64,000 bases of DNA from Eriocheir sinensis (GCF_024679095.1 NC_066517.1:19142893-19206892), one strand, 5' to 3'. Positions 45,641 to 56,671 are shown, counted from the first letter of the stretch. Notes: generated by a model from the sequence alone, not told the origin. Program-made: numbers and translations.

Positions 45641-46330
45641 TATACTAAATGAGTAAAGTAATTATTAGTGTATTTAAATGGTTAACTGACTAATTTACTG
45701 ATTGTCCCAGTGAGTGAATGAAGCTTTCAGGACGTATAGATGAGCCAAACTTTAGAGACTTTTGCACTTCAAAACACTTCCTCTTCATAACACAATCTTA
45801 ACACTTCATCTTAACACCTAATCTCAGTGGACTGGGATTTTCATACTGGCGTGATCCTCTTGATGAGAATAAAGCCCACTCTTCACCTCTTACCACTGAA
45901 ACTGCTTGGTGAATATACAATTGTCGTCTGCAAGAATGGGTTATATTCTCATGTAATCTCAGGACGCATAGATCAGCCAGACTTAGCAGAAGCCTTTTAT
46001 CAAGCAGATGGTGGTTTTTTGCTCCGTATTCCTTGTGATTCTCTCGAGCTCAGTTGCGTTGTGTTCTTCGCGTGACCATCAACATTACGAAGCTCAAAGA
46101 AGCAAAACGAGTATGCATGTTCTCACGTGCACTTTTTTGCTCGTATAGATTCCGTGACCTGAGAAGAAAAAAAATATGGCCTCTAATGTTTCTCAGCACG
46201 CCTTACCCTACTTTTATATTCATATTCTTTGAGAGTAAAAGTGTATTGGACTAGGGTTATACTATTACTAAGCCTTTGAAAATAAATGTAGAGAAATATC
46301 TATGTATGTTTTAATCACATAACCATTCAT
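45640..46330. other. No recognised gene
   Basis: Includes an 82-codon plus-strand frame (45827-46075) without recognisable domains or splice context. Confidence 0.45.
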
Positions 46331-46334
46331 TCAT

Positions 46335-46665
46335 TACCTGTCTGTGGTTCTGGAAGAGGGAAGGAAGAGGAAGGAGGAGGAAGGTCTGAGAGAAAGGGGA
46401 AAACGAGGAGGGAAGAAAAAAAAATTATTGAAATTGTATAGGAAAGAAATTAAAGAAAATGAAAGAAAACAGAGCAGCCAGACAGAATACATTGAGGAGG
46501 AGGAGGAGGAGGAGGAAAGGTAACTTGGGATTAAAGAAAGCATGCTGAAAAAAAATAAACGAATAAAAACGATAAAGGGAGATGGACAGTGCCAAAAAAA
46601 AAAAAAAAGAGAGAACAGGGAGGAAAAAAAAAGTAAAAACGCATAAAAAGAAGAGAGAAAAGGAG

Positions 46666-46717
<52 letters not shown>

Positions 46718-46747
46718 AATTCAAGCCCGTAACATGAAGAATAGGAT

Positions 46748-46801
<54 letters not shown>

Positions 46802-46990
46802 GGAAGAAAGAAAAGTAGGAAGGAAGGAAGGAAGAAGGCACTGAAGACATGAAAGGTGGGAGGGGAGAAGAGAGGACGAGGAGGAGGAAGGGAGGAGGAG
46901 GGAGACATTGGTAACATGAAAGGTGGGAGGAAAGGAGAGAGGGAGGGAGAGAGAGAAAAGAATTAAAGACCACTGAAAGACACACCCCAG
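46335..46990 (+). repeat. Purine-rich DNA with (ACT)n and (GA)n
   Basis: (ACT)n at about 46665-46716 and (GA)n at about 46750-46797, surrounded by A/G-rich sequence with repeated catgaaaggtgggagg. No gene. Confidence 0.9.
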
Positions 46991-47034
46991 TACAAGACAA
47001 GTGGGCTTAGTGAACGCAGCAAGTCCTCCTCCTT

Positions 47035-47960
47035 ACCCGACCTTACCTTACTCGAGTTTACCTGTCCGCACCTGTTCCTACCTGGTTACCTGCCCATACC
47101 TTCCCTTGCCTTTCCTTTCAGTCTACCTGCCCTCACCTGTTCCTACCTGGTTACCTGCCCATACCTTCACTTGCCTTACCTTTTCTTACCTATTTAACTG
47201 CTCTTACCTTTCCTCCTCCTCAATCGACCTTACCTTACTCGAGTTTACCTGTCCTCATCTGTTCCTACCTGGTTACCTGCCCATACCTTCCCTTGGCTTA
47301 CCTTTCCTTACCTATTTAACTGTCCTTACTTTTCCTCCTCCTTACCCGACCTTACCTTACTCGAGTGTACCTGTCCTCATCTGTTCCTACCTAGTTACCT
47401 GCCCTTACCTTCCCTTGCCATACCTTTTCTTACCTGTTTAACTGTCCTTACTTTTCCTCGCCTTACCTTACTTTACTCGAGTTTACCTGTCCTCACCTAT
47501 TCCTACCTGGTTACCTGCCCATACCTTCACTTGCCTTACCTTTCCTTACCTGTTTAACTGTCCTTACCTTTCCTCGCCTTACCTGTCTTACCTGTCCTCT
47601 CCTTCCTTGCCATCCGAAATTCTCACCAAATCCTTACAAAATTCTTACCTATTTTATCTGCCATTACCTTTCCTTACCTACTTACTTACTTACTTACTTA
47701 CCTTACTTAACCTTACCTTACCTTACCTCACCTATTCTTTCCCGCTCTCTCCCTCCTTACCTCAACTTTACTTACCGTACTTACCCTTACCTTACCTCAC
47801 CTATCACAACTTGCTCTCTCCTTCCCTACCGCTCCTTTCCTTACCTAGTTTTACCTTACCTTACCTTACCTGTCCATAGATGTCCCCTCCTTCCTTACCT
47901 CACCTGTTCTGCCCCGTCCTTCTTTTCCCTTACCTTACCTCTCCTTTCCTTACCTCAAGC
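47035..47960 (+). repeat. Minisatellite of about 112-122-bp units, then (CCTTA)n
   Basis: ccttaccttactcgagt recurs at about 47043, 47230, 47352 and 47463, with tacctggttacctgcccata in each unit. From about 47640 to 47960 it degenerates into CCTTA/CTTA units. Confidence 0.9.
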
Positions 47961-48100
47961 CTTCAACTCCATAATGCAAAGGTACGTGGCCCTCACCTTA
48001 TGTGTCATAATTAAACGGGAAATTGTGTTTATTGTGTGGAGAATATATGTAACTAATAATCCGTGGTCTATGAAAAGTATTAATTCTCCTTTTTCCTGTG

Positions 48101-48102
<2 letters not shown>

Positions 48103-48147
<45 letters not shown>

Positions 48148-48156
48148 TTGTTGTTG
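48103..48156 (+). repeat. (GTT)n microsatellite
   Basis: About 17 GTT units with one interruption. The frame gives poly-N or poly-L only. Confidence 0.95.
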
Positions 48157-48375
48157 TGTTTCGATATGTTAGGCTGCATCAAATTTTATGGAGAATTAAG
48201 CAGAATTGTAAAGAAATAGAAGAAAATAATGTAGAGGCAAATAAAATGATAATTGGGTAAGTAGAATATGGAAAATCATAACTGATAATAGAAAGATTTA
48301 AAGGTGTTCACATTTTTTCATTTTCATTTTTTTTTCAAGGGAATAAAATTCTCCTTTCCCTTCCCCCCCCCCCCC

Positions 48376-48545
48376 TCACCTTCCCCCTTCCCTTCTCACC
48401 CTTCCTCTCCCTTCCCACCCTTCCCCTTTCCCTTCCCACCCTCCCCTCTCCCTTCTCACCCTTCCTCTCCCTTCCCACCCTTCCCCTTTCCCTTCCCACC
48501 CTCCCCTCTCCCTTCTCACCCTTCCTCTCCCTTCTCCTTCCCCTC
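48376..48545 (+). repeat. 60-bp minisatellite, nearly three units
   Basis: The block ccttctcacccttcctctcc through caccctcccctctc repeats with an exact 60-bp period. Confidence 0.9.
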
Positions 48546-48559
48546 GCCTCGCCTGACAC

Positions 48560-49238
48560 AGCGCATTCTTTTTTCCCTCTTTTGGTATTATTTTGATCCG
48601 TCGTCCAGGAGATTCGTGCGGACAGGATTGAGTGACGGGGAGGAGGAGGAGAGGAGGGAAGGGAGGAGGTGAAGGATAAGGAGATAGAGTGAGGAAGAGA
48701 GCAATTAGACTGAGAAGGAAGAACGAAGAGATAAATTATTAATGTTATCCTCATGAAATATTTTATAAGATTACTTTGGGCCACGCGAGGGAGAGAGAAA
48801 GAAGGAAGGATGGAAAGAAAGAGGCCGGAGAAACGAAGAGGGGAAGAGAAAGACAGAAAAGAGAGGAAATAGGAAAGGAAAGATTATTTGAAACCTCTAA
48901 AAAGATATGTTAGTTGCAGTTTATTATTATTATTTTGATTCGTGTTACTTAGAGAAGGAAGAAAATAAGGAAAGAAAGGAACGGAGAAATGAAGAAGACG
49001 AAGACTAAATACGTTCATTCGAAAAAAAACAAAAAGGTAATATTAGTATACGATGATAATAAACACGTGATACACAAAGAGGAAGGAAGGAGGAAATGAG
49101 AAGTGAGAGTAAAAAACGGAGGAAAAGAAAAGACTTAGCGTGTAAAGTGCAAGGTAGACTAATTTGAGGGATTGCTAAAGTGCTTCCCTTGGTAATTGGT
49201 CTTAATAAGTGTCGGACCAGGTGGAAACCGTACGTTGA
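48560..49238. repeat. Purine-rich DNA, no gene
   Basis: Mostly A/G-rich sequence with no conserved frame. Confidence 0.5.
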
Positions 49239-49239
49239 T

Positions 49240-49347
49240 TTTTTTTTTTTTTTTTTTTTTTTACAACAAAGGAAACAGCTCAAGGGCACAAAAAAGGAAA
49301 CAATAATAATAAAAAAAAAGCCCGCTACTCGCTGCTCCTAAAAAGAG
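49240..49347 (-). mobile_element. Family D repeat, copy 7
   Basis: A run of more than 20 T, then acaacaaaggaaacagctca, an A-rich middle and agcccgctactcgctgctcc. Confidence 0.8.
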
Positions 49348-49369
49348 GACCATTTCATCATCATTCACT

Positions 49370-50224
49370 TATTTCTTCACTTCTCTATCCCGTTAACAAG
49401 TCCAATAACGCTTCCTCCTTTCTACAACAAATACTGGACAGTCAAGACGGCTTTCTTAATCCGTGTTGATAATAGAACAAAGAAGAAAAGTCTATTATCG
49501 CGAGCATTTCAATATTATTCACTTATTCCGTCGCTTCTATATCCCATTAACTAGTCTAATAACGCCCTCTCCTCCTTTTTAGAACAAGTGCAGATGGAAA
49601 ATCGAGCCCTCTCTCTTTAGCCGCTTATATAAAAGAACAAAAAAACAACACAGTCAGTTAACGTCAGGATTTCAATATTATTCACTAACTTCGTCGCTTC
49701 TATATCCCATTAACTAGTCTAATAACGCCCCTTCCTCCTTTTTAGAACAAGTCAGATGCATAATCAATCCCTCTTTCTTTAGCCGCTTATATAAAAGAAC
49801 AAAAAACTTACACAGTCAGTTAACGTCAGGATTTCAATATTATTCACTAACTTCGTCGCTTCTATATCTCATTAACTAGTCTAGTAACGTCCCCTCCTCC
49901 TTTTTACAGAACAAGTGCAGATCCATAATCAATCCCTCTTTCTTTAGCCGCTTATATAAAAGAACAAAAAACAACAGTCAATTAACGTCAGGATTTCAAT
50001 ATTATTCACTAACTTCGTCATTTCTCCATCCCGTCAACAAGTCTAATAACGCCCCTTCCTCCTTTTTACAGAACAAGTGCAGATGGAAAATCGAGCCCTC
50101 TCTCTTTATCCTCTTATATAAAAGAACAAAAAACAACAGTCAGTTAACGTGAGCATTTCAACTTACTTCGTCGCTTCTATATCCCATTAACAAGTCTAAT
50201 AACACCCCCTCCTCCTTTTTACAG
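49370..50224 (+). repeat. 5' array of paralogue E, six units of about 160 bp
   Basis: The phrase agtctaataacgcc (with variants) recurs at about 49399, 49553, 49718, 49879, 50042 and 50194 (spacings 152-165 bp). Each unit has tcctccttt then (tac)agaacaa(g/a)t, a ctttagccgcttatataaaa block and agttaacgtcaggatttcaa. The last unit provides ttttacag, the acceptor-like sequence in front of the coding exon. Confidence 0.92.
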
Positions 50225-51071
50225 AACAAATACGGATGGACAGTCAGGGCACCTTTCGTTAGCCCGCTATATCAAAGAACAACGAATGAGACGATCAACT
50301 AATACGAGTTCGGACGCGAGTCAGGATCAAAATGGGCTCAGCAATAACGCGAATGACTCAACTCGAAACGAAGACCTTGAGAGAGAAGCCGAAGAAAGGA
50401 GAAGGAGGGAGGAAGAGCAGAAGAGAGAAGAAGATCTAAGAAACAGGGAGGAGGAGGAAAGGAGAAGAAAGGAAGAGGACGAAAGAAAAAGAAGAGAAGA
50501 CGAGGAAAGAAAAAGAAAAGCAAAAGAGGAAGAGGAAAGAAGAAGAGCAGAAGCCGAGAGGAGAGAAAAGGAAAGACTCGCTAAGGAAGAAGAGGAGAGA
50601 AGAAGATTGCAGCAAGAGAAGGAGGAAGAAGAGGAGAGAAGAAGAGCAGACGAAGATAGAAAGCGGAGGATTCAGGAGAAGGAGAGACGACGCCGAGAGG
50701 AGGAAGAGAGAAAACGGCGAGAAGAGGAAGAGAGAAGACGAAGAGAGGAGGAAGAGAGAAAACGGCGAGAAGAGGAAGAGAGAAGACATGGAGAACCAGA
50801 CCAACAACAGGAGGAGCAACAGAAACCCCAGAAAAGAGGACAAAGAACAACACGACTAAGCGAGAGAGAGAGTTCCATGCCCCTGAAGCAAAGCCAAAAG
50901 GAGGGCGAAGGAGGGTACTTGAACGTGGACAAGAATGGCGGGAGGAGGCTGGCGACGGGGCTGGCGGACGTGGGAGGAGACGAGAACTTCCAGAATTTCT
51001 TAAGTTGGATCTGTAACGGCAAAAAGGACGATTTCGGACGCTCCAAGACGCTCCTCCTTCCAGACTTTTGA
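50225..51071 (+). CDS. ER/K single-alpha-helix family protein, paralogue E (261 aa from first ATG; frame open to the acceptor)
   Basis: The first ATG is at 50286 and gives MRRSTNTSSDASQDQNG. The same frame stays open upstream to an acceptor-like ttttacag at 50221-50224 and encodes SGHLSLARYIKEQR just before that ATG, which aligns with the family motif LTAAEYIRLRR. I infer that the true N-terminus lies on an upstream exon. Residues of about 25-165 are an E/R/K helix. A Q/S/G-rich linker follows, then NFLSWICNGKKDDFGRSK and TLLLPDF, the C-terminal block without the acidic tail. It is the shortest and most divergent member. 3' flank: a duplicated aaccctgtacaacaataaca and a SINE remnant. Confidence 0.75.
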
Positions 51072-51319
51072 TTGGTGGAGAAAGAAAGAAAAAAGAGATG
51101 TGATTGGTGGTTTGAAGGAAGTCAGAAGCGTTGCCTATTGTGGTGATTGCGAATTCTTGAAGTGTGTGATGTGTGAGTTATTGAAGCGATGTGTGATGCA
51201 GACTATAGCGACATCTAGTGAAAGTAAGCGTAGCAAAACGATGCGGAAAAGAATTATCTCTACTAAATTGAACCCTGTACAACAATAACAATCTAAACTG
51301 AACCCTGTACAACAATAAC

Positions 51320-51435
51320 AAGCAAGCTGGCGCCACTATGAAACACTTGCCTGCCCCATAACGGGGTGGGGCCGACCATCAAGACCCACCAGGAAATCCT
51401 ACCGGGGCGCCATATGTGGAACGTAAAAAATAAAT
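51320..51435 (+). mobile_element. SINE family S 3' fragment
   Basis: ctggcgccactatgaaacac, then gggccgaccatcaagaccca, atcctaccggggcgccat and an A-rich end. This matches the tail of the SINE at 31973-32312. Confidence 0.75.
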
Positions 51436-51439
51436 CTAA

Positions 51440-52150
51440 GTTGAACAAAATCCAGAAATGAAAGACATCTGGTGAGAAAAAAAATACCATATAGTGACGT
51501 TGACAAAAGTAACAACTAATGAGAGCAAAAGTTAGAGTTAGTGTTGTTGAGTAGAGGAACATCTAGTGAGGGGGAAGTGAAGTAATAAGTGATAGGAAAA
51601 GGGACATTTATTACAGTGAGTGTAAAAGGAAGAATGAATGCTGCAGGACACGAACTCAGAGAAGCGTCATCACACACTCTGAAGCACACTGGACCGTTAC
51701 CAAACCCAGGGAGACCGTCAATAAGAACAGGTAATTGGATTGGCCTGAATTTATTAAAAGAAGTGGATAGATAACAGACAACATTATTAATTGGTTTTGT
51801 TTAATTCTGTATTTGTTGAAGGGAAATCTGCTCTGCTATAGTGAACCCTTTCCACTCTCATTACATACATACACATACATACATATAAACATACATGCAA
51901 TGGTAAAATACTTGCTTACGTAACAAGGAGGAGATACCTGGCGTAAATACAATTTGTGTGATTAATGCTGTGAAAATAGTTAGTTTAAGGCATACTAATA
52001 ATAATAATTGTTAAACCCATTTTGAACATTCGATTTTACCTTTACAAAAATAATTGCAATAAAAAACAGAACAACAAATTACATGGTTTTCGATAACTTT
52101 ATTTTGAAAACGACAAATGATAAAAAAGATGAAATATTGTATGAATTAAA
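51440..52150. other. Spacer, no recognised gene
   Basis: AT-rich mixed sequence between convergently arranged genes (paralogue E on plus, Ly6 gene on minus). Confidence 0.45.
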
Positions 52151-52154
52151 CGAG

Positions 52155-52640
52155 GAGGAGAAGAAGAAGAAGAAGAAGAAGAAGAAGAAGAAGAAGAAGA
52201 AGAAGAAGAAGAAGAAGAAGAAGAAGAAAGAAAAGAAAAAGCAGAAGAAAATAACAACAACAACAACAAAAACAAAAACAAAAACAAAAACAAAAACAAC
52301 AAGGAGAAGAAAAGGAGATGAAAAGGAAGAGAAGGAATTAGTCTTTCAGTTCCATCCAGAAAGAAAAGGAGGAGGCAAAGAGGAAGAAAGTGGAGAGGCT
52401 GGTTTTTCACCTTTTTAGACTAGAAAAAAAGACAAAGAGGAAAAAAGTGAATAAGAGGAACTGAAGAAAAAGTGACTCTGCCAAATAGGTCTAAAGTGTA
52501 GGAAAAAAAGGTATTGCAGAAAACCAGCAAGACAAAGGAGAAGAAGACGAGGAAGAAAAGGAAGAGACGAAGCAGAGGTGGAGGAGGAGAAACCAAGAGA
52601 AGACGAAGAGGAGGAGGAAGAGGAAGCAGAGGAGCAGAGT
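52155..52640 (+). repeat. (GAA)n and purine-rich DNA
   Basis: (AAG)n at about 52157-52228, then CAA and AAACA repeats, then GA-rich DNA up to the stop of the Ly6 gene. The K-rich frame from 52083 lacks the charged-family end motifs and is not called. Confidence 0.85.
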
Positions 52641-52643
52641 CTT

Positions 52644-52783
52644 CTAGTTCTGTTGTCTGAGGAGGAGGAGGAGGGCGGGCAGGACTGTCAGGAATGTGAA
52701 GGATATTTTGAGGGATCCTGCACCCGAACGGTCTCCTTTTATTCCCCAGATCTCGTTGTCCTTGGCCTCAGTCGGACCTTGGC
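52644..52783 (-). CDS. Ly6 gene exon 4 (linker, GPI signal, stop)
   Basis: Acceptor ctatctttgcag is followed by GCC and a frame GQGPTEAKDNEIWGIKGDRS, then GAGSLKISFTFLTVLPALL and a stop. A (ACT)n tract (plus-strand AGT, 52797-52838) lies just upstream of the acceptor in the intron. A second AG at gtgcag inside the exon is in the same frame and could give a shorter form. Confidence 0.75.
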
Positions 52784-52944
52784 CTGCAAAGATAGCAGTA
52801 GTAGTAGTAGTAGTAGTAGCAGTAGTAGTAGTAGTAGTGAATGGGGTCATGTTGTAGACGTTAGTTTTGTTTTCTTTGTGTGTTTCGTTACTTTGTTTAC
52901 CCCTTGGTCTGCTTTGATTCTGCTACTAGGAAAAGAAGTAGATA

Positions 52945-52986
<42 letters not shown>

Positions 52987-54040
52987 GGGTGGTATGACGT
53001 TACTTACACAAGCCTCATTATGTATAAGTCTCCTACAGGTCATTCAACTTATGTATAACCTCCCTTCTTTCCTCCCTCCCTCCTTACAAATATATCCAAA
53101 AAATGCATAGAGGCAACAAATTTAGGAGAGCTGCGGACATGAAAATAACAATAAAAAACATCAGTGGAAACAACATTTCAGCAGATTTTAAGAGAGCAGA
53201 TTTTCAGAGATTGAAGGTTGTCATTTATAGGAGAGGAGTTGATGAGGTGAATGGTTTTTGACTCAACTCTAGAGGAAATGTGTAAGTGGAGAACCCCCCC
53301 CAACCCCCAACCCCACCCCCCAACCCCACCCTTCCCCCGACACACATGGGGACGCATACTCCATTGAGGGACACAGACGATCAGGACCCTAAGCCTTCGG
53401 ACGAGTTGGCCAGAGAAGGCATGTACTTAGTTATTCAAAACATCATTATTTTTTTTTACAGCAAAGGAGACAGCACAAGGGCACAAAAAAAAAAGGAAAC
53501 AACAATAAAAAGAAAAGCCCGCTACTCGCTGGTCCTGTAAATAATCCGAAGAGGTGGCCGAAGGAGCAGTCAATTTTGATACTAGACCTGATAGTTATGA
53601 AGCGTTAGCCAAAACAAGAACAGGAATGAATGAACTATATGGGACATTTTAGCATGACGAGTAGAGAAAGTACTAGCATGAGGAGTAGGGGCAGTAGGTG
53701 AAATGTAAATGCGTACTTACTGTCAGTATTCGGAGGTACCACAACCCTTTGCCATATAAGACCAGTTTTGATTTTTCCTCTTTACTTTTCTGTCTACCTA
53801 ACTACGCAACCGTCCCCGTACAAGATTAGTTTTCATTTTTCTTCTTTTTTTCCTGCCTCCATAAACAAATCCTTCCCGTACAAGACCAGTTTTCATTTTT
53901 CCTCATTCCTTTTCTTTCTACCTTACGTCAGTGTTACCGAAACCGGACCGTGAGGGGAAAGAAAATTAAATAGCTGCGAAAGTAACATTAATAGTACCCA
54001 GAGAAGTGATCATTAAACAGTCATCAAGGACACACACACC

Positions 54041-54072
<32 letters not shown>

Positions 54073-55787
54073 CACACGTACCCGACAGTGGCTCGTCTCC
54101 TGGGCCCACGTTACACTCCGGGGTGCTACAGATAGTCTCGTAGGTGATGAAGGTGGGGTCAGGGTACTCCTGGAAACCATCCTTCGCGCAGTTGTCAACA
54201 CACATCCTGGCGAACGAGTGTAGCTTGGCTGGGGGAGAAGGAAAGGAATCAGCGGTTAAGGCAAAAAAGGAGGAAAAAAGAGGAAAAGAGGAAAGAAGTA
54301 GGAAAAGAAGAGAAGAGAAGGAAAGAGGTGCGAAGAAACAAAAGGTTGGAAAAAAGTGAGGGGAAAGGCAGGATGAGCAGAGTGCCGCTGTAAAAAGAAA
54401 AGGACAGTAAGAAAAAAGAAAAGAAGGGAGATGGGAAAAAACAAAAGAAGGGGAATAAGAGAGGGGAAAGGCAGGATGCATAGAATACCGTGATAGGAAA
54501 AAAAAGAAAGGAAAAGGAGAGGTAGAAATTAAGAAAGGAAGGAAGTTTAGGGGGAAGGATGGGGAAAAGGGAAGTAGTGTGGCAGGGTGAGTAGAATGAA
54601 AGAAGGAAGGAAATGGAGATAGATGAATCACATTCTCATCATTTAGGGGAGGCGGTCGCGGTTTCATGGAGGGCCGGGGCTCAAGCAAGCTGACAATTTT
54701 CAGTCATCACCGAGTGGTCTAAGATGACCCACATGCTATCCTGAAGATCACTTACTAACTCGGACTCTAGATAAACTCTAAAGAGGATCAAAAATGACCC
54801 CCGGGGTAGGGATGGAGTATCCGTATTCGATATTCTTATTCGAATGCATTCGAATACCGTTTTGGGGTATGTTCGTATTAGTATTCGAATGATTATTGAT
54901 ATAAATCAAAGTATTCTTATTCGTATTCAAATGCAAGGGAAAATTATTCGTACTCTGCGAATAATCTGACGAATACTTCAAAATTTATTATTCAAAATAA
55001 CAACCGCTGTTCCTTACAACTCCAGCCTCCAGGTCGGACGTGTAATGGGTTCATGAGCTCATTTTACTGTTTGCATAACTTTAGACGGTGCTATATCCAG
55101 TTACGTCGAGAAGGTATTTTTCAATGAAAAGTATTCATGAATGTATTCATGAATACGTTCAAGAAGTATTCGTATTTGTATTCGAATAAAAATCATTTCA
55201 GTGTATTCGAATTTGTATTCGTATTCCTAGGAATTTGACGTAGCCTATTCGTATTCGAATATATACACAACTCTTGTATTCCCTCCATCCCAGTTCCGGG
55301 GCGGGGGTGGGGACAGCATGAGTCAAGTTAGAATGACGCCTCTATAAAACACTTGCCTGCGAGGCTGGGGCCCACCAGCAGGCTCCGTCATGAAAGCCTA
55401 CCGGCGCTATGGGCCGAACGTAAATAAAAATCACGTCGACACTTAGGAGAGAGAAAGGCAGGTAACGTGTGAAACAGGAGAGATGGAGGAAGGGAGGCAG
55501 GGAGTAGGAGAGGAAGGCGTGTGGATTAAATTTCATATAGTTTATCATAAAGAATTATAAGAAAATGTAAAAGTGTATGGAGTAACTGAAGGAGTCTTCA
55601 TCGTTGGTTTCTTAGCCAAAATAAAAATAAAGAAAAACATGTATTAGCCTCACTTGCAGAAAGAACACTCATGATCACCACAACGAGTATGAATAGAAAA
55701 CGTCTTCATATATCGCACAGAAAGGCGGCAAAAACGGGACTCGGAAGACACTAAATAAGAAGAAAATGGGTAGATCAAGTAAAAGAA

Positions 55788-55865
<78 letters not shown>

Positions 55866-56671
55866 GTCACTTACTCTCGTCCTCGGCGTAGTTGACGCGG
55901 CGGATCATGCAACACACCGTCCCCTCCATCTCGCAGTTGGTGATTGGCGCGTTGCTGGTAACACCGTCAGGGTCGTGGAGGCACGTCTCATCATTTTCAC
56001 TCGTGCTGCAAGTGTAGCAGCGCAGCGAGTCCCCTGAAGAAGATGAGGATGATGATGATGATGATGACGAGGAGGAGGTGGCGGTGGAGGAGGTTGAATG
56101 ATTGACCAAATGATTAACTGAATGACTAGTGAAATGATCAATGACTGAATTGATATATTGATGAAAAAACAAGTAGATATAACAGATGAACAAAGAATAT
56201 TAGTAAATAAGAAAGAACAAAAATCTAAATAGAAAAAGAGATTGATTGATAGGAAAACATATATATGAATACAGATAAATACGCAGGTAGTTAGTTAGAT
56301 AAATAGATGAATAAAAAGGCCATATTCTCAAACATTCCGTAGCCAAGGCACACTCATTTGACAAGGCTTTCGTGGGAGTTGTTGGCATTTCCATTGGTAG
56401 TTTTGTGACCCTTGTGATAGTTCTCCAAAGCTTCTGTACCTTCAACGTGATAAAAACACGCATGAAAACTCGATTAATCTTGTTTTAGAAAATGATGTGA
56501 GAGGTGAAAGCGTCTGAGAATAAGGACCTTAGCTTTGACAGACACTGGAACGGGGTATCAATAGGTGACCGTACGTTGATTAATAGGAATACTCTTCTCA
56601 CCTGCTGCCCATCTCGGTGCCTCTGCCAGCAGGGCGCCCACGATAAACAGGCAAGCGGTAGCAGTCCTCAT
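52644..56671 (-). CDS. GPI-anchored Ly6/uPAR three-finger protein, 4 coding exons, 171 aa
   Basis: I assembled this from exons 56602-56671, 55875-56033, 54082-54228 and 52644-52783. All introns are GT-AG and all are in phase 1. Residues 1-23 (MRTATACLFIVGALL then AEAPRWAA) are a signal peptide. The three-finger domain runs from LRCYTC (Cys29, Cys32) through Cys41, 57, 64, 65, 86, 90 and 110 to Cys115-Asn116. Ten cysteines with LxCYxC at the start and CN at the end is the Ly6/uPAR signature. The C-terminus is hydrophobic (residues about 152-167, FTFLTVLPALLLLL) after a small-residue stretch RSGAGS, as in a GPI-attachment signal. It should be secreted to the cell surface; ligand and pathway are unknown. 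Arthropod relatives include ion-channel and junction regulators, but I cannot choose one. Confidence 0.85.
53451..53572 (-). mobile_element. Family D repeat, copy 8, in Ly6 intron 3
   Basis: T-run, acagcaaaggagacagcaca, an A-rich middle, agcccgctactcgctggtcc and aggtggccgaagg. It lies within the 1.3-kb intron 52784-54081. Confidence 0.8.
54082..54228 (-). CDS. Ly6 gene exon 3 (fingers 2/3 and CN motif)
   Basis: Acceptor ccttctcccccag and donor CGG|GTACGT. It encodes KLHSFARMCVDNCAKDGF, then QEYPDPTFITYETICSTPEC and N. Reading through the donor gives only V and G repeats from the (GTT)n/(GGT)n tract, which confirms the exon end. Confidence 0.85.
54647..55430 (+). mobile_element. SINE family S copy interrupted by a hAT-like MITE (Ly6 intron 2)
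   Basis: The SINE body ttttcagtcatcaccgagtgg to gaccccc-gggg is separated from its continuation ttccggggcggg to aagcctaccggcgctatggg by the 487-bp insertion at 54807-55293. The order of the two halves matches the intact SINE at 31973-32312. Confidence 0.85.
54807..55293. mobile_element. hAT-like MITE, ATTCGAATA-rich (family H)
   Basis: Ends TAGGGATGGA and TCCATCCCAG are terminal inverted repeats. Flanks ccccgggg and ttccgggg match at six of eight bases, and the unbroken SINE at 32174 has ttccgggg, so an 8-bp target duplication with later changes in one copy is likely. The interior is full of attcgaat and gtattcg motifs in both orientations. A second copy starts at 63836. Confidence 0.85.
55794..55862 (+). 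repeat. (TC)n microsatellite next to the Ly6 exon 2 donor
   Basis: About 70 bp of TC, starting seven bases beyond the intron GTAAGT on the minus strand. Confidence 0.95.
55875..56033 (-). CDS. Ly6 gene exon 2 (finger 1 and CC pair)
   Basis: Acceptor ctcatcttcttcag; donor GAGA|GTAAGT. It encodes DSLRCYTCSTSENDETCLHD, PDGVTSNAPITNCEMEGTVC and CMIRRVNYAEDE. An (ATC)n tract sits just upstream of the acceptor. Confidence 0.88.
56319..56533 (-). mobile_element. Family M MITE in Ly6 intron 1
   Basis: Ends aaggccatattctcaaac and gtctgagaataaggacctta are imperfect inverted repeats. Interior blocks match the copies at 59466-60131. Confidence 0.7.
56602..56671 (-). CDS. Ly6 gene exon 1 (signal peptide)
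   Basis: The start codon is in a strong context, gccgccATGA. The 70-nt coding part ends GCAGCAG|GTGAGA. Upstream, attcctcttactctcag looks like an acceptor 31 nt before the ATG, so a 5' UTR intron is likely. Confidence 0.85.

Noticed and set aside
45827..46075. 82-codon plus-strand frame
   Set aside because: No recognisable domain, no splice context and no second copy to test conservation.
52083..52418. K-rich plus-strand frame of 111 codons
   Set aside because: Mostly an (AAG)n tract followed by CAA/AAACA repeats, with no family end motifs.
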